Assembly (NCBI GenBank): GCA_017303835.1
Contig: JAFLBI010000001.1
Coordinates: 2,046,001 to 2,110,000 of the forward strand
DNA from: Chitinophagales bacterium
Lineage (GTDB): Bacteria > Bacteroidota > Bacteroidia > Chitinophagales > Chitinophagaceae
Direction: 5' to 3'
Length of the DNA: 64,000 nucleotides
The notes beneath the pieces were generated by a model. It made no database searches and had not been told where the DNA came from. It saw nothing but the letters and a program-made list of their open reading frames with translations. A program made the translations under genes and the position numbers. Shown here piece after piece: positions 7,885 to 16,139 of the stretch (positions within the stretch are counted from its first letter, which is position 1; every line of letters starts with the position of its first letter).

Positions 7885-8913
7885 TTGAGGTATATCATCG
7901 TCATACTTGCCTGCTCCATATCTTTTGCATTTGCACAAGACAGCACAAAACGAGTTTCCAAAAAACGGACGGATTATATACTCAGCTACGACTCATTACT
8001 CCACATTGATACTTGGTATAGTACCAAACAAACAGAATTGCGCTTATTCTATCCTGACAGATTCAGGATTTTTCTTGCACCCAGCGAAATCAACAATATG
8101 CATTTAGGCATTAGTTATCGTTTCGTTGATGCGGGCATCAGCTTTACACCAGGCCTGATCAATCCGGGTAATCCTGCAAAAGGTGAAACCAGCCGCTTTA
8201 GTTTGGGCGCAGGTGTTAATTTGAAACGCTGGTATTTGTCCGGAGAACACACGCGTATGAAGGGTTTTTATATGCGTAACAGCAATGATTATCGCACACA
8301 ACTCGGCAATATCAAATACATCACTTTCCCGGATCTTGAATCTACCACCACACAGTTACTGATACGATACAATGTCAATAGAAATTTCTCTACTGCTGCA
8401 TTGAAGGGCGGCACGGAAGTACAAAAAAAATCAGCCATTAGTTTTCTGCCTTCCTTGCTATTTGCCAATTATCGCTTACGCAATGCAGTAGCTGATTCTA
8501 GCATCAGCAATTCAATAACAAGAAGTACAGATATCAATCTACTCTTACCAATAAGCGCCACCTGGGTGATTACGCCAAAATGGTACTTGAGTGGTTCAGC
8601 GGGACCAAGTATTGGCGCCGACTTTTTTAAATCAGACAGTTATAATACCAATAACCAATTGGTTTTACTCAAAGGCACCCGACTAACTACCGGCTATTTG
8701 GTACAGACCTCATTAGGTTATAATGGCCAGTACTATTACTATGGTATTGATGCCATGATTCGCTCCTATGCACACCAGATTGAAGAAATAGATAAGATGG
8801 AGAAGTATTTCTACAGCATACAAGTGTATCTGGGTATACGTATCCGTGCGCCCAAGTTTTTACGTAAATCGGTTGATTGGGTGAGCAAAACCTCGCCGGT
8901 AGCACTGGAATAA
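7885..8913 (+). CDS. DUF4421 outer-membrane-type protein, TTG start
   Basis: A 342-residue exported protein read from a TTG codon at 7885 (MRYIIVILACSISFAFAQ signal peptide); no upstream ATG is available. The mature protein has regular beta-strand pattern (HLGISYRFVDAGISFTPG, RFSLGAGVNLKRWYLSGEHTRMKGFYM, YNVNRNFSTAALKGGTEVQKKSAISFLPSLLFA) matching DUF4421, a Bacteroidota barrel-like family of unknown function. It is wedged between paaG and paaD on the opposite strand, and its stop touches the paaD stop (8913/8914), so it interrupts the paa cluster. No link to phenylacetate is visible. Confidence 0.8.
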   Translation: MRYIIVILACSISFAFAQDSTKRVSKKRTDYILSYDSLLHIDTWYSTKQTELRLFYPDRFRIFLAPSEINNMHLGISYRFVDAGISFTPGLINPGNPAKGETSRFSLGAGVNLKRWYLSGEHTRMKGFYMRNSNDYRTQLGNIKYITFPDLESTTTQLLIRYNVNRNFSTAALKGGTEVQKKSAISFLPSLLFANYRLRNAVADSSISNSITRSTDINLLLPISATWVITPKWYLSGSAGPSIGADFFKSDSYNTNNQLVLLKGTRLTTGYLVQTSLGYNGQYYYYGIDAMIRSYAHQIEEIDKMEKYFYSIQVYLGIRIRAPKFLRKSVDWVSKTSPVALE

Positions 8914-9396
8914 TCAATGACACTTAAAGTAGTCAAATGGCTCTTTGCAATCGCTGCATTGATACAAAGCTTTGCAGGCAGTAGAGCCAAAAGCACTCAC
9001 TAATCGGGTATTTGTTGAGTGGCACTGTGGACAAGTAACGCCATCTTCAGGAATAGCAAATTTTTTCTCAGGAGGCGCAATTCCATACGCCTGCAATTTT
9101 TGTTTCCCTGCTTCTGTCATCCAATCGGTTGTCCAGGCCGGAGATAGGCGATGTTCGATTTGAAAATGCTGAATACCATTTTCGAGCAATGCCATTCGAA
9201 TCTGCAGTTGAATCATTTCTGTTGCAGGACAACCAGAATAGGTAGGTGTAATAATAATATGAAAACCATCGTCCTTGAGTTGCACATCACGTACAATACC
9301 CAGATCCAGAATACTCAAAACCGGCACTTCGGGATCAGCAACGGTTTCCAGAATGGCATAAATAAATTCAACGGTATGTTGAGTAGTGCTTGTCAT
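8914..9396 (-). CDS. paaD: Phenylacetyl-CoA epoxidase accessory subunit PaaD
   Basis: About 160 residues. I choose the ATG at 9396 (MTSTTQHTVEFIYAILETV) because it overlaps the paaC stop by one base (TAATG); a slightly longer frame begins four codons upstream. The N-terminal MIP18/DUF59 domain carries DPEVPVLSILDLGIVRDV, and the TPTYSGCPATEMIQ loop holds the conserved Cys. The C-terminus is a zinc-ribbon-like segment (CPQCHSTNTRLVSAFGSTAC, then CSDC and a final CH). PaaD is required for assembly or maturation of the PaaABCE oxygenase, probably metal or Fe-S loading. It is the last gene of the paaE-A-B-C-D run. Confidence 0.93.
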   Translation of the reverse strand: MTSTTQHTVEFIYAILETVADPEVPVLSILDLGIVRDVQLKDDGFHIIITPTYSGCPATEMIQLQIRMALLENGIQHFQIEHRLSPAWTTDWMTEAGKQKLQAYGIAPPEKKFAIPEDGVTCPQCHSTNTRLVSAFGSTACKALYQCSDCKEPFDYFKCH

Positions 9397-10178
9397 TACC
9401 ATTCGCAACCGGGATAAGCTCGCTGCAGGTATTGCATTTCAGCAAGTATATAACCCAAATGTTCTGTATGAATGCCTTTGCGACCATTGCCCATCCAAGC
9501 AGCAGTTTTCGCAGGTGCAGGAACTGCAATAGTGGCTTCTTCAAATACCTTCTCCACAGTTGTTCTCCAATGCGTATACACGAGTTGCAAATCTGCCGCA
9601 ATGTTTTCCTGAATGAGTTGCGCATCATGATCATCACTTGCAAATAATTCTCCCGTATGCAACCACACTTCATCTAATGCTTTCAGCAATCGATCTTTAC
9701 TTTCTTCAGTTCCATCACCCAAACGAACCACCCACTCACTACTCCAACGCACATGGTAATCGATTTCTTTCAACCCTTTTTCTGCAACAGCGGCAATCTG
9801 TGCATCACTGCTATACATGAGCTGACGATACACACCTTGTTGGTATACACTAAAGAAAAACTCTTTCAATGTTGTCTGTGCCCAGTCGCCATTGGGTAAT
9901 TCAGCAATATGGTTGTTGTAAAAATCACCTGCATCACGCAAATAAGCCAGACTATCTTCTGTGGCTTGTTGTACAGGATCAGCTGCATTAATCATTTCAG
10001 CAGCATGCTGATAAAAATTTCTAGCAGTGCCTACATAATCCAAAGCAAGATTCGCTAAAGCGATATCCTGCTCCAGCACTGGCCCATGTCCACACCATTC
10101 ACTGCAACGATGCCCCATGATGAGGGCATTATCAGCGAGGTGTAATGTGTATCGTATTAACGGAGAATACATGTTCAT
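9396..10178 (-). CDS. paaC: Phenylacetyl-CoA epoxidase structural subunit PaaC
   Basis: 260 residues, a four-helix ferritin-like protein. RYTLHLADNALIMGHRCSEWCGHGPVLEQDIALANLALDYVGTARN, YLRDAGDFYNNHIAELPNGDWAQT and the C-terminal MGNGRKGIHTEHLGYILAEMQYLQRAYPG are characteristic of PaaC. PaaC pairs with PaaA; it lacks a functional diiron centre in characterised homologues and stabilises the catalytic subunit. It overlaps paaD by one base and lies 112 bases downstream of paaB, a gap holding three short repeats. Confidence 0.95.
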   Translation of the reverse strand: MNMYSPLIRYTLHLADNALIMGHRCSEWCGHGPVLEQDIALANLALDYVGTARNFYQHAAEMINAADPVQQATEDSLAYLRDAGDFYNNHIAELPNGDWAQTTLKEFFFSVYQQGVYRQLMYSSDAQIAAVAEKGLKEIDYHVRWSSEWVVRLGDGTEESKDRLLKALDEVWLHTGELFASDDHDAQLIQENIAADLQLVYTHWRTTVEKVFEEATIAVPAPAKTAAWMGNGRKGIHTEHLGYILAEMQYLQRAYPGCEW

Positions 10179-10204
10179 TTTTTGTGCAGGTGCTTCTTGA
10201 CCTG

Positions 10205-10282
10205 CTTGTCACTTTTGCCTGTTTACCAAAGCTTTAGCGTAACTAAAACTTGTCACTTTTGGATTTTGGCTTTTCACTTTTG
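10205..10282. repeat. Three imperfect 13-bp repeats between paaB and paaC
   Basis: CTTGTCACTTTTG occurs at 10205-10217 and 10249-10261, and CTTTTCACTTTTG at 10270-10282. The copies share one orientation, with spacings of 44 and 21 bases. On the minus strand, the sense of the paa operon, they read CAAAAGTGACAAG. They occupy the only sizeable gap inside the paa oxygenase genes. They may be low-complexity slippage products or an intra-operon regulatory element. Confidence 0.5.
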
Positions 10283-10290
10283 CCTTATCC

Positions 10291-10656
10291 TCACATATGC
10301 TTCACCGCATCCGGCAAATCATAGAATGTTGGATGGCGATAAACCTTATCATTTGCAGGATCGTAAAAACTTGCTGCTTCATCCGGATTAGATGCATGAA
10401 TATGCTTGCTCTCCACCACCCAAATGCTCACGCCTTCCATTCTACGGGTATAGACATCACGGGCATTTTCAATAGCCATCTGTGCATCAGCTGCATGCAA
10501 GCTACCCACATGCTTGTGGTCTAAGCCTTGCCTGCTGCGGATAAACACTTCCCACAATGGCCATTCTTGTTTCGCCTGTCCGGTACTGATATCAGCAGCA
10601 CCATTGCGGCCTTCGCCATAATCGCCGTAGAAATATTTGCAGATATATTGTTTCAT
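10291..10656 (-). CDS. paaB: Phenylacetyl-CoA epoxidase subunit PaaB
   Basis: 121 residues, the usual small size for PaaB. EWPLWEVFIRSRQGLDHKHVGSLHAADAQMAIENARDVYTRR is the near-invariant PaaB signature (residues about 31-72), followed by EGVSIWVVES and a C-terminal FYDPANDKVYRHPTFYDLP. PaaB bridges PaaAC heterodimers in the oxygenase. It starts 12 bases after paaA. Confidence 0.96.
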   Translation of the reverse strand: MKQYICKYFYGDYGEGRNGAADISTGQAKQEWPLWEVFIRSRQGLDHKHVGSLHAADAQMAIENARDVYTRRMEGVSIWVVESKHIHASNPDEAASFYDPANDKVYRHPTFYDLPDAVKHM

Positions 10657-10668
10657 AGTATTACTGTT

Positions 10669-11616
10669 TTATGCAGCATGCTGTTGTGTGCGTGCTGCTT
10701 TTTTGGCTGCATGTGCTGCAGCAGCTTCTCTTACCCAAGCGCCATCTTCCCATGCTTTGCGTCGTGTGTCCAGTCTTTGTTTATTGCACGGACCATTACC
10801 ACTAATCACCTGCCAAAACTCTTCCCAATTGATGGCACCAAAATCATAATGCCCACGCGCTTCATTCCATTTCAAATCCGGATCTGGTAAAGTCATGCCC
10901 AAGATTTTCACCTGCTCAGCAATCATGTCTACAAATTTCTGCCGCAGTTCATCATTGCTGAAGCGCTTGATCTTCCAGCGCATGCTTTGCTCGCTGTTGG
11001 GGCTGGCATCATCTGTTGGACCAAACATCATGATACTGGGCCACCACCAACGATTGATGGCATCCTGACACATTTTGCGCTGTGCTTCGCTGCCCTTGCT
11101 CAGGCTGAGCAATAATTCAAAACCCTGACGTTGGTGAAAGCTTTCTTCCTTGCAGATACGCACCATGGCTCTGGCATAAGGACCATAACTGGCTCTGCAC
11201 AAAGGCACTTGGTTCATGATGGCTGCGCCATCTACCAGCCAACCAATGGCACCCATATCAGCCCAAGTGAGCGTTGGATAATTGAAGATGGAAGAATATT
11301 TGGCTTTGCCGGAGTGCAATTGCTCATACATCTGATCACGGGTAATGCCCAGTGTTTCTGCTGCACTGTAGAGATAGAGACCATGACCGCCTTCATCCTG
11401 TACTTTGGCTAGCAAAATGGCTTTGCGGCGAAGCGATGGGGCGCGGGTAATCCAGTTACCTTCAGGCAACATGCCAACGATTTCGCTGTGGGCGTGCTGA
11501 CTAATCTGACGAATCAGGGTCTGGCGGTATTTCTCCGGCATCCAATCGCGCGGCTCAATGCGGATCTCACGATCAATTTTGTCTTGAAATTGCTTCTCCA
11601 GATCAATGGTATTCAT
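10669..11616 (-). CDS. paaA: Phenylacetyl-CoA epoxidase catalytic subunit PaaA
   Basis: 315 residues from the ATG at 11616 ([20 protein letters not shown]); a 14-codon longer frame overlaps the operator-like site and is less likely. This is the diiron catalytic subunit: [19 protein letters not shown] (DExxH, about residues 72-77) and [16 protein letters not shown] (ExxxH, about 155) supply the carboxylate and His ligands. [23 protein letters not shown] is a PaaA-specific block. It epoxidises phenylacetyl-CoA with O2, using electrons from PaaE. The C-terminal 25 residues are Ala/Arg-rich and probably disordered. Confidence 0.97.
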   Translation of the reverse strand: MNTIDLEKQFQDKIDREIRIEPRDWMPEKYRQTLIRQISQHAHSEIVGMLPEGNWITRAPSLRRKAILLAKVQDEGGHGLYLYSAAETLGITRDQMYEQLHSGKAKYSSIFNYPTLTWADMGAIGWLVDGAAIMNQVPLCRASYGPYARAMVRICKEESFHQRQGFELLLSLSKGSEAQRKMCQDAINRWWWPSIMMFGPTDDASPNSEQSMRWKIKRFSNDELRQKFVDMIAEQVKILGMTLPDPDLKWNEARGHYDFGAINWEEFWQVISGNGPCNKQRLDTRRKAWEDGAWVREAAAAHAAKKAARTQQHAA

Positions 11617-11651
11617 ATCAAATGATTGGTATTCAAAATTAACAAGAAAAG

Positions 11652-11665
11652 CTACCAATTGTTAG
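11652..11665. promoter_or_regulatory. PaaR-like operator half-site pair upstream of paaA
   Basis: CTACCAATTGTTAG; read on the other strand CTAACAATTGGTAG. It keeps one perfect CTAAC half and an imperfect second half of the site found in front of paaR (13358-13371). It lies in the 50-base gap between paaE and paaA, next to the paaE stop, so PaaR might set paaABCD expression independently of paaE. Confidence 0.45.
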
Positions 11666-11666
11666 C

Positions 11667-12746
11667 TTAACGATAGTCGTAGTCTACAACCACTTGTTCT
11701 GTGCGTGGGTGACTCTGACAGGTTAGGATAAAACCTTGCTCAATCTCCTCTGGTTCCAGTCCGTAGTTTACATCCATATCCACTTCGCCTTCAATCAGCT
11801 TAGCCTTGCAGGTACAGCAAACCCCACCCTTACAGGCAAAGGGAAGATCAGCGCCCTGTTTCAAAGCCGCATCCAAAATACTCTCACCTTCAAAAGGCAA
11901 TTTGAAATCGAAGCTCCGGCCGTCAAGTTTCACGATGATCTTGCTGGCTGGGGCATTATCCGATTGCACTTTTTTCACCTGTTGCTTTCTAGCAAGTACT
12001 CCTGCTGTTGTAAACAGTTCTACATGAATTTTCTTAGGATCGACCGACTGGGCTTTCAAATAATCGCGCACTGCGAGTGTCATTTCTTCCGGACCACAAA
12101 TGAAAAATGCATCTGCTTTATCCAATTTGATTAGGCTTGAGGAAAGCGCGGCACATTTATCTGCCGTAATCCTGCCAGATTGAATAGGCGCATCCATTTT
12201 TTCCCTGCTCAATACATGAATGAGACTAAATCTTTCCATGTATTTATTCTTCAAAGCTTCTAACTGTTCTTTGAAAATGATAGACGCTTTGCTACGATTA
12301 CCATAGACGAGAATCACCTGACTATGTGGTTCAGCAACCAACACTGTTTTGATAATAGACAAGATGGGTGTAATACCACTACCAGCCGCAAAGCATACAT
12401 ATTGTCTAGCTTGATCAGGTTGAATAGCAGTATAAAACTTTCCCATGGGTGGCATCACATCCAATGTATCACCGGGTTTCAATGACTCGTTCGCATAAGT
12501 GCTGAAAACACCGCCCTCTACTTTTTTGATAGCAATGCGCCATTCTTTATCCAATGGAGAGCTGCACAAAGAATAAGATCTTCTAACTTCTTCTCCGTTG
12601 ATCTGTGTTTTCACTGTCAGGTATTGACCTTGCGTGTATGCAAAGCTCTCTTTCAATGCTGCAGGCACATCTAGTGCAACAGATACACAATCATTGGTTT
12701 CTTTTCTAACCGATTTTACCCTGATGGGTTGAAAATGCAGAGACAT
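11667..12746 (-). CDS. paaE: Phenylacetyl-CoA epoxidase reductase PaaE
   Basis: 359 residues. The N-terminal FAD-binding domain has RRSYSLCSSP (FAD-binding RxYS, about 55-64), the middle NAD(P)H domain has FAAGSGITPILSIIKTVL (about 119-136) and FICGPEEM, and the C-terminal plant-type [2Fe-2S] ferredoxin has ACKGGVCCTCKAKL (about 302-315) with the last Cys in LTCQSHP. It shuttles electrons from NADPH to the diiron centre of PaaA. The stop lies 50 bases before paaA, and the start lies five bases downstream of paaR. Having the reductase gene ahead of paaA, directly after the regulator, differs from the classical paaABCDE order. Confidence 0.96.
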   Translation of the reverse strand: MSLHFQPIRVKSVRKETNDCVSVALDVPAALKESFAYTQGQYLTVKTQINGEEVRRSYSLCSSPLDKEWRIAIKKVEGGVFSTYANESLKPGDTLDVMPPMGKFYTAIQPDQARQYVCFAAGSGITPILSIIKTVLVAEPHSQVILVYGNRSKASIIFKEQLEALKNKYMERFSLIHVLSREKMDAPIQSGRITADKCAALSSSLIKLDKADAFFICGPEEMTLAVRDYLKAQSVDPKKIHVELFTTAGVLARKQQVKKVQSDNAPASKIIVKLDGRSFDFKLPFEGESILDAALKQGADLPFACKGGVCCTCKAKLIEGEVDMDVNYGLEPEEIEQGFILTCQSHPRTEQVVVDYDYR

Positions 12747-12751
12747 GAGCG

Positions 12752-13342
12752 TTATTTTCTGAGACCATCCACCATGATGGTGACCATGTTTTCTTCCAAT
12801 TCTATTCCACTGATCTTTGCTGTTGAACGATGCCAGCTTTCGATACCACTAACAGCATGCAGCATAATCAATACAGCAGTAGGCGCATCAATTGATTTGA
12901 TTTCACCAGCAACAATGCCTTTTTCTATGATGGCTGCAAAGCGCTTGCGATAAGTGCGTCGCTGATTTTGAAAATTGGATAGATATGGATCCGTGAGGTG
13001 CTTCCACTCGCGATCGCTCACATACACTTCCTCATATTGATGCAGCATTTCATTGATATGAAAACGCAACAGCTTTTCAACCTTAATGATGGCTGAAACA
13101 TTTTCCAGTTCAATTGATTCCATATGGCTCATGAAACGATTGGCCACATTGAAGCATATTACATGGAGTATCTCTGTCTTGGAGTGAATATGGTTATACA
13201 AACTGGCCGCTTCTACTCCAACGGCATCTGCGAGTTCGCGCATGCTGGTGGCTTTATAGCCCTTCTCCCGGAACAGCGAAGCTGCTTTACTGACAATGAT
13301 GTCTTTGCGGGAGGAATGTTCATCAACCTTGATTCTTGCCAT
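12752..13342 (-). CDS. paaR: TetR-family repressor, probable PaaR
   Basis: 196 residues. The TetR HTH occupies residues 12-58 (DIIVSKAASLFREKGYKATSMRELADAVGVEAASLYNHIHSKTEIL); the remainder is the all-helical ligand domain with AVSGIESWHRSTAKISG near the C-terminus. It heads the paaE-A-B-C-D operon (gap five bases), and a palindrome that fits the PaaR consensus lies 16 bases upstream of its ATG. PaaR of Thermus represses paa genes and is released by phenylacetyl-CoA. Function is inferred from position, site and family. Confidence 0.85.
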   Translation of the reverse strand: MARIKVDEHSSRKDIIVSKAASLFREKGYKATSMRELADAVGVEAASLYNHIHSKTEILHVICFNVANRFMSHMESIELENVSAIIKVEKLLRFHINEMLHQYEEVYVSDREWKHLTDPYLSNFQNQRRTYRKRFAAIIEKGIVAGEIKSIDAPTAVLIMLHAVSGIESWHRSTAKISGIELEENMVTIMVDGLRK

Positions 13343-13357
13343 AAGGCAAATATAAAA

Positions 13358-13371
13358 CTAACAGTCGTTAG
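13358..13371. promoter_or_regulatory. Probable PaaR operator
   Basis: CTAACAGTCGTTAG, an interrupted palindrome with CTAAC/GTTAG arms. It fits the PaaR consensus CNAACGNNCGTTNG known from Thermus with one mismatch. It ends 16 bases upstream of the paaR start codon, a suitable place for autorepression and control of the downstream paaE-A-B-C-D genes. Confidence 0.7.
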
Positions 13372-13398
13372 CGGAAAAGAAAGTTTCTGTTAGTTCCC

Positions 13399-13434
13399 AA
13401 AAAAACAACAGCTGCTAGAAAGCAGCCAGTTGTT
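13399..13434 (-). terminator. Intrinsic terminator upstream of paaR
   Basis: On the minus strand: AACAAC-x2-GCTGCT, loop TTCT, AGCAGC-x-GTTGTT, then seven T. A 6+6 bp stem with a small internal loop and U tract is a good intrinsic terminator, yet no minus-strand protein gene lies upstream of it. It either ends a short non-coding transcript or acts as an attenuator in the paaR leader. Confidence 0.65.
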
Positions 13435-13653
13435 ATGTTTAACCCCCAATGAAATTTTGCGCCTTCACTGTTTAAACACGGATACAAACATAACAGCCTG
13501 GTTTTTCTTCCACAATGGGAAATTTCCCGTTTTTTCAGGGGGGTGTTTTTCTGCAAAATACCCGTTAAATAACGGGGTAAAGTACCGTTACTTACCCCTC
13601 CCTGCCTTAAAATCAAGCCATTAAATTGCAGCTTAACAGAAGTATCCAATCCT
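13435..13653. other. Structured divergent intergenic region
   Basis: No protein gene. It holds GGGAAATTTCCC (13517-13528), a perfect 12-bp palindrome followed on the plus strand by G and six T, and two overlapping hairpins: CCCGTT/AACGGG (13561-13576) and GGGGTAA...TTACCCC (13574-13598), which share the central G run and so exclude each other. These lie in the leader of the two-component genes that start at 13654. Confidence 0.5.
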
Positions 13654-14364
13654 ATGACAAATCTGATACTGGCAGGTATGCTGGGCGCAGGAATGACCAT
13701 TCTTGTATACTGGCTGTATGGGAAGTGGCGACCCAAGCAATCGGGCGCTGTGCATCTTGCAGGTGTTGATCTGGCCAAGGCTGTCTTGTGTACTTACTAT
13801 TGTAGAAGAATCAGCAGGCAGTTGCATGATGGTTTGTCGCAAGACATGAGTTTAATGAAACTCAATTTGCATTTGTTTCATAATAATCAGCAGGAAGCGC
13901 ATTTGAAACAAATGCAGGAATTGGTGGAAAAGGGGATAATAGAACTGAGGCGTATCAGCAGGAAAATGCAACCAGAGGAAATTGATGGAGCGGGCATCCT
14001 GCATGCATTAGAAATGGAATTACAGTTTATCCATAAAAACTTTCAGATCAGCTGTAGCATTGATGATCCGGAAGAACTGCTTCAAAAAGCGAGATCTGGC
14101 AATCTGATAATCTATAGTCTGCTGGAAGAAATGATTCTAAATGCAGCTATCCATTCGAAAGCTTCGCAAATTCAGCTAGTAGCTGAAACCCTGAACAACC
14201 GACAAAGTTTCTTGGTAAGAGATAATGGTATAGGATTCGATACCCAAAAAACACCGATGGGTATGGGTATCACTTATATGATGGAACAGGCAAAAAATCT
14301 AGGGGCCAATCTAACCATTAAGACCAGCCCTGGTGAAGGAACTTGTATTGAACTAGTTTTATGA
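13654..14364 (+). CDS. NarX/DegS-type sensor histidine kinase
   Basis: 236 residues with one N-terminal membrane helix (LILAGMLGAGMTILVYWLYG, residues 4-23). The HisKA_3 dimerisation helix has RRISRQLHDGLSQDMSLMKL with phospho-acceptor His near residue 57, and the HATPase_c domain shows EEMILNAAIHSKA (N box, about 160) and VRDNGIGFDTQ (G box, about 190). No sensor domain is visible beyond the membrane anchor, so the signal is probably perceived in or at the membrane, or by a partner. It overlaps the response-regulator gene by four bases (ATGA). Confidence 0.92.
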   Translation: MTNLILAGMLGAGMTILVYWLYGKWRPKQSGAVHLAGVDLAKAVLCTYYCRRISRQLHDGLSQDMSLMKLNLHLFHNNQQEAHLKQMQELVEKGIIELRRISRKMQPEEIDGAGILHALEMELQFIHKNFQISCSIDDPEELLQKARSGNLIIYSLLEEMILNAAIHSKASQIQLVAETLNNRQSFLVRDNGIGFDTQKTPMGMGITYMMEQAKNLGANLTIKTSPGEGTCIELVL

Positions 14365-15014
14365 ACAATGAAAAAATTAAATTGGCTTTAGTAGATGATC
14401 ATGCGTTAATGCGTAAGGGTTTGGCCAATCTGATTGAAGCTTTTGGAAATTGTACTATTGTACTTGAAGCAAACAACGGCGAAGACTTATTTCAGAAATT
14501 AGCTACCCAGCCTGCTCCTGATATTGTGTTGATGGATATACATATGCCGGGAATGAATGGCTATGATGCAACAGAAAAACTAACCAAAGCATACCCGAAA
14601 ATCAAAGTGCTTGTTTTAACTGTAATTGATCACGAATCTGCTGTTATCAGAATCATGCGAAAAGGAGCAAGAGGGTATCTGCTCAAAGACACAAGTCCGA
14701 ATGAATTAAAACGCGCCATCACAGAAATACACCAGAAGGGCTACTTTCTGAACGATATTGTTGGCAATAAGCTCATCAATAATCTTCGAGAACTCTCGGA
14801 ACCGGAAGAAGGTTATGCACTACTAACTGAAAGAGAAATTGAATTTCTTCAGCATTGTTGCACAGATTTATCCTATCGGGAAATAGCTGAAAAAATGTGC
14901 GTGAGCTTTCGCACGGTAGATGGCTACCGCGAAAGTTGCAGTGAGAAATTACAGGTAAAATCCAGAATAGGTTTTGTTACCTACGCCATTAAAGAAGGTC
15001 TGGTTAGGCTTTGA
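14361..15014 (+). CDS. NarL/FixJ-family response regulator
   Basis: 217 residues. The receiver domain (1-120) has LALVDDHALMRKGL, phospho-acceptor Asp near 58 in DIVLMDIHMPGMNGYDA and conserved Lys in LLKDTSP. The LuxR-type HTH (about 150-212) is LTEREIEFLQHCC...SYREIAEKMCVSFRTVDGYRESCSEKLQVKSRIG. It is the cognate partner of the kinase upstream (4-base overlap). Its stop abuts the stop of the convergent gene at 15015, with no intergenic sequence. Targets are unknown; the structured leader at 13517-13598 could be one. Confidence 0.95.
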   Translation: MNNEKIKLALVDDHALMRKGLANLIEAFGNCTIVLEANNGEDLFQKLATQPAPDIVLMDIHMPGMNGYDATEKLTKAYPKIKVLVLTVIDHESAVIRIMRKGARGYLLKDTSPNELKRAITEIHQKGYFLNDIVGNKLINNLRELSEPEEGYALLTEREIEFLQHCCTDLSYREIAEKMCVSFRTVDGYRESCSEKLQVKSRIGFVTYAIKEGLVRL

Positions 15015-16052
15015 TTAAGCAATCTCCCAAACTTCGCGGCCACGCAGTAATTTGTCCAGATCACCCTTGCCTTTTGCAGCAATGATGTCCTGAATTTGTA
15101 ACTGCATCATCTCTTCATAGCATGGGCGTTCTGTTTCATAGAACACACCAAATGGTCTTGGGAAATGATCTGGCTTGGAAGGATCATCAAACATGCGGAT
15201 CAGGATTTGTGCTTTGTGGTAATCATGCTCATCATGCACCCAGCAATCATCCGCACTATACTCGCCACCCAATTCCACCACAACAGGTTTGAAACCGTCT
15301 AAGCGAATGCCTTTGTTTTGTGTAGCACCAAATACCAGTGGTTTACCCTGCTCCAGGAATAATGTTTCTTCCGGCTTGGTGGCTTTCTCTGTGAATACTT
15401 CAAAAGCACCATCATTAAAGATGTTGCAGTTTTGATAGATCTCTAAGAAAGATGCACCCTTGTGCTTTTGCGCACGTGTAAGCATATACTGCAGGTGCTT
15501 GGGATCACGATCCATACTGCGGCCAATAAATGTAGCATCTGCACCCATGGCCAGCGCCAGTGGATTGAATGGATGATCAATACTACCGAAAGGTGTACTC
15601 TTGGTAATCTTATGCTCTTCAGAAGTAGGAGAATACTGTCCCTTGGTTAAACCGTAGATCTGGTTATTGAAGAGCAGGATATTGATATCGAAATTTCTTC
15701 TGAGCAAATGAATGGTATGGTTACCACCAATACTTAAGCTATCACCATCACCGGTTACTACCCACACACTCAATTCAGGGCGACAAGCTTTCAAACCACT
15801 CGCGATGGCTGTTGCGCGACCATGGATAGAGTGCATACCATATACATTCATATAGTATGGGAAACGGCTACTGCAACCAATACCACTGATGATTACGATA
15901 TCTTCCTTAGGAATGCCCAGTGTAGGCATTACTTTCTGTACTTGTGCCAGAATAGAATAATCTCCACAACCCGGGCACCAGCGCACTTCCTGATCTGTTG
16001 CGAAATCTTTAGCGGTTAATACCGGTGTATTGGCAGTAGCAGTTGCACTCAT
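15015..16052 (-). CDS. 2-oxoacid:ferredoxin oxidoreductase, beta subunit
   Basis: 345 residues, a thiamine-diphosphate-binding subunit. Seen: VRWCPGCGDYSILAQVQ (about 24-40), ISGIGCSSRFPYYM (about 55-68), and the TPP motif VVTGDGDSLSIGGNH (about 99-113) followed by NINILLFNNQIYGLTKGQYSPT. Together these identify a KorB/OorB-type 2-oxoglutarate or 2-oxoacid:ferredoxin oxidoreductase. The alpha subunit (KorA), normally adjacent and upstream, is absent: the upstream neighbour is a carboxymuconolactone decarboxylase-like gene. Either korA lies elsewhere or the genes were split. Confidence 0.92.
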   Translation of the reverse strand: MSATATANTPVLTAKDFATDQEVRWCPGCGDYSILAQVQKVMPTLGIPKEDIVIISGIGCSSRFPYYMNVYGMHSIHGRATAIASGLKACRPELSVWVVTGDGDSLSIGGNHTIHLLRRNFDINILLFNNQIYGLTKGQYSPTSEEHKITKSTPFGSIDHPFNPLALAMGADATFIGRSMDRDPKHLQYMLTRAQKHKGASFLEIYQNCNIFNDGAFEVFTEKATKPEETLFLEQGKPLVFGATQNKGIRLDGFKPVVVELGGEYSADDCWVHDEHDYHKAQILIRMFDDPSKPDHFPRPFGVFYETERPCYEEMMQLQIQDIIAAKGKGDLDKLLRGREVWEIA

Positions 16053-16139
16053 GATAATAACATTAAGGTTCTTAAAGTTAGGCCTTAGGGCTTATTCCTG
16101 CAATAAAATACAAAAACCCTTTCCCGAACATGATTTTTC

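Noticed and set aside
7798-7938. N-terminal extension of paaG by 47 codons.
   Set aside because: It overlaps the divergent DUF4421 gene and adds residues not found in crotonases; the ATG at 7797 gives the expected length.
13368-13778. A 136-codon minus-strand frame overlapping the kinase gene and paaR leader.
   Set aside because: It overlaps the start of a clear histidine kinase gene, has no family features, and crosses a terminator hairpin.
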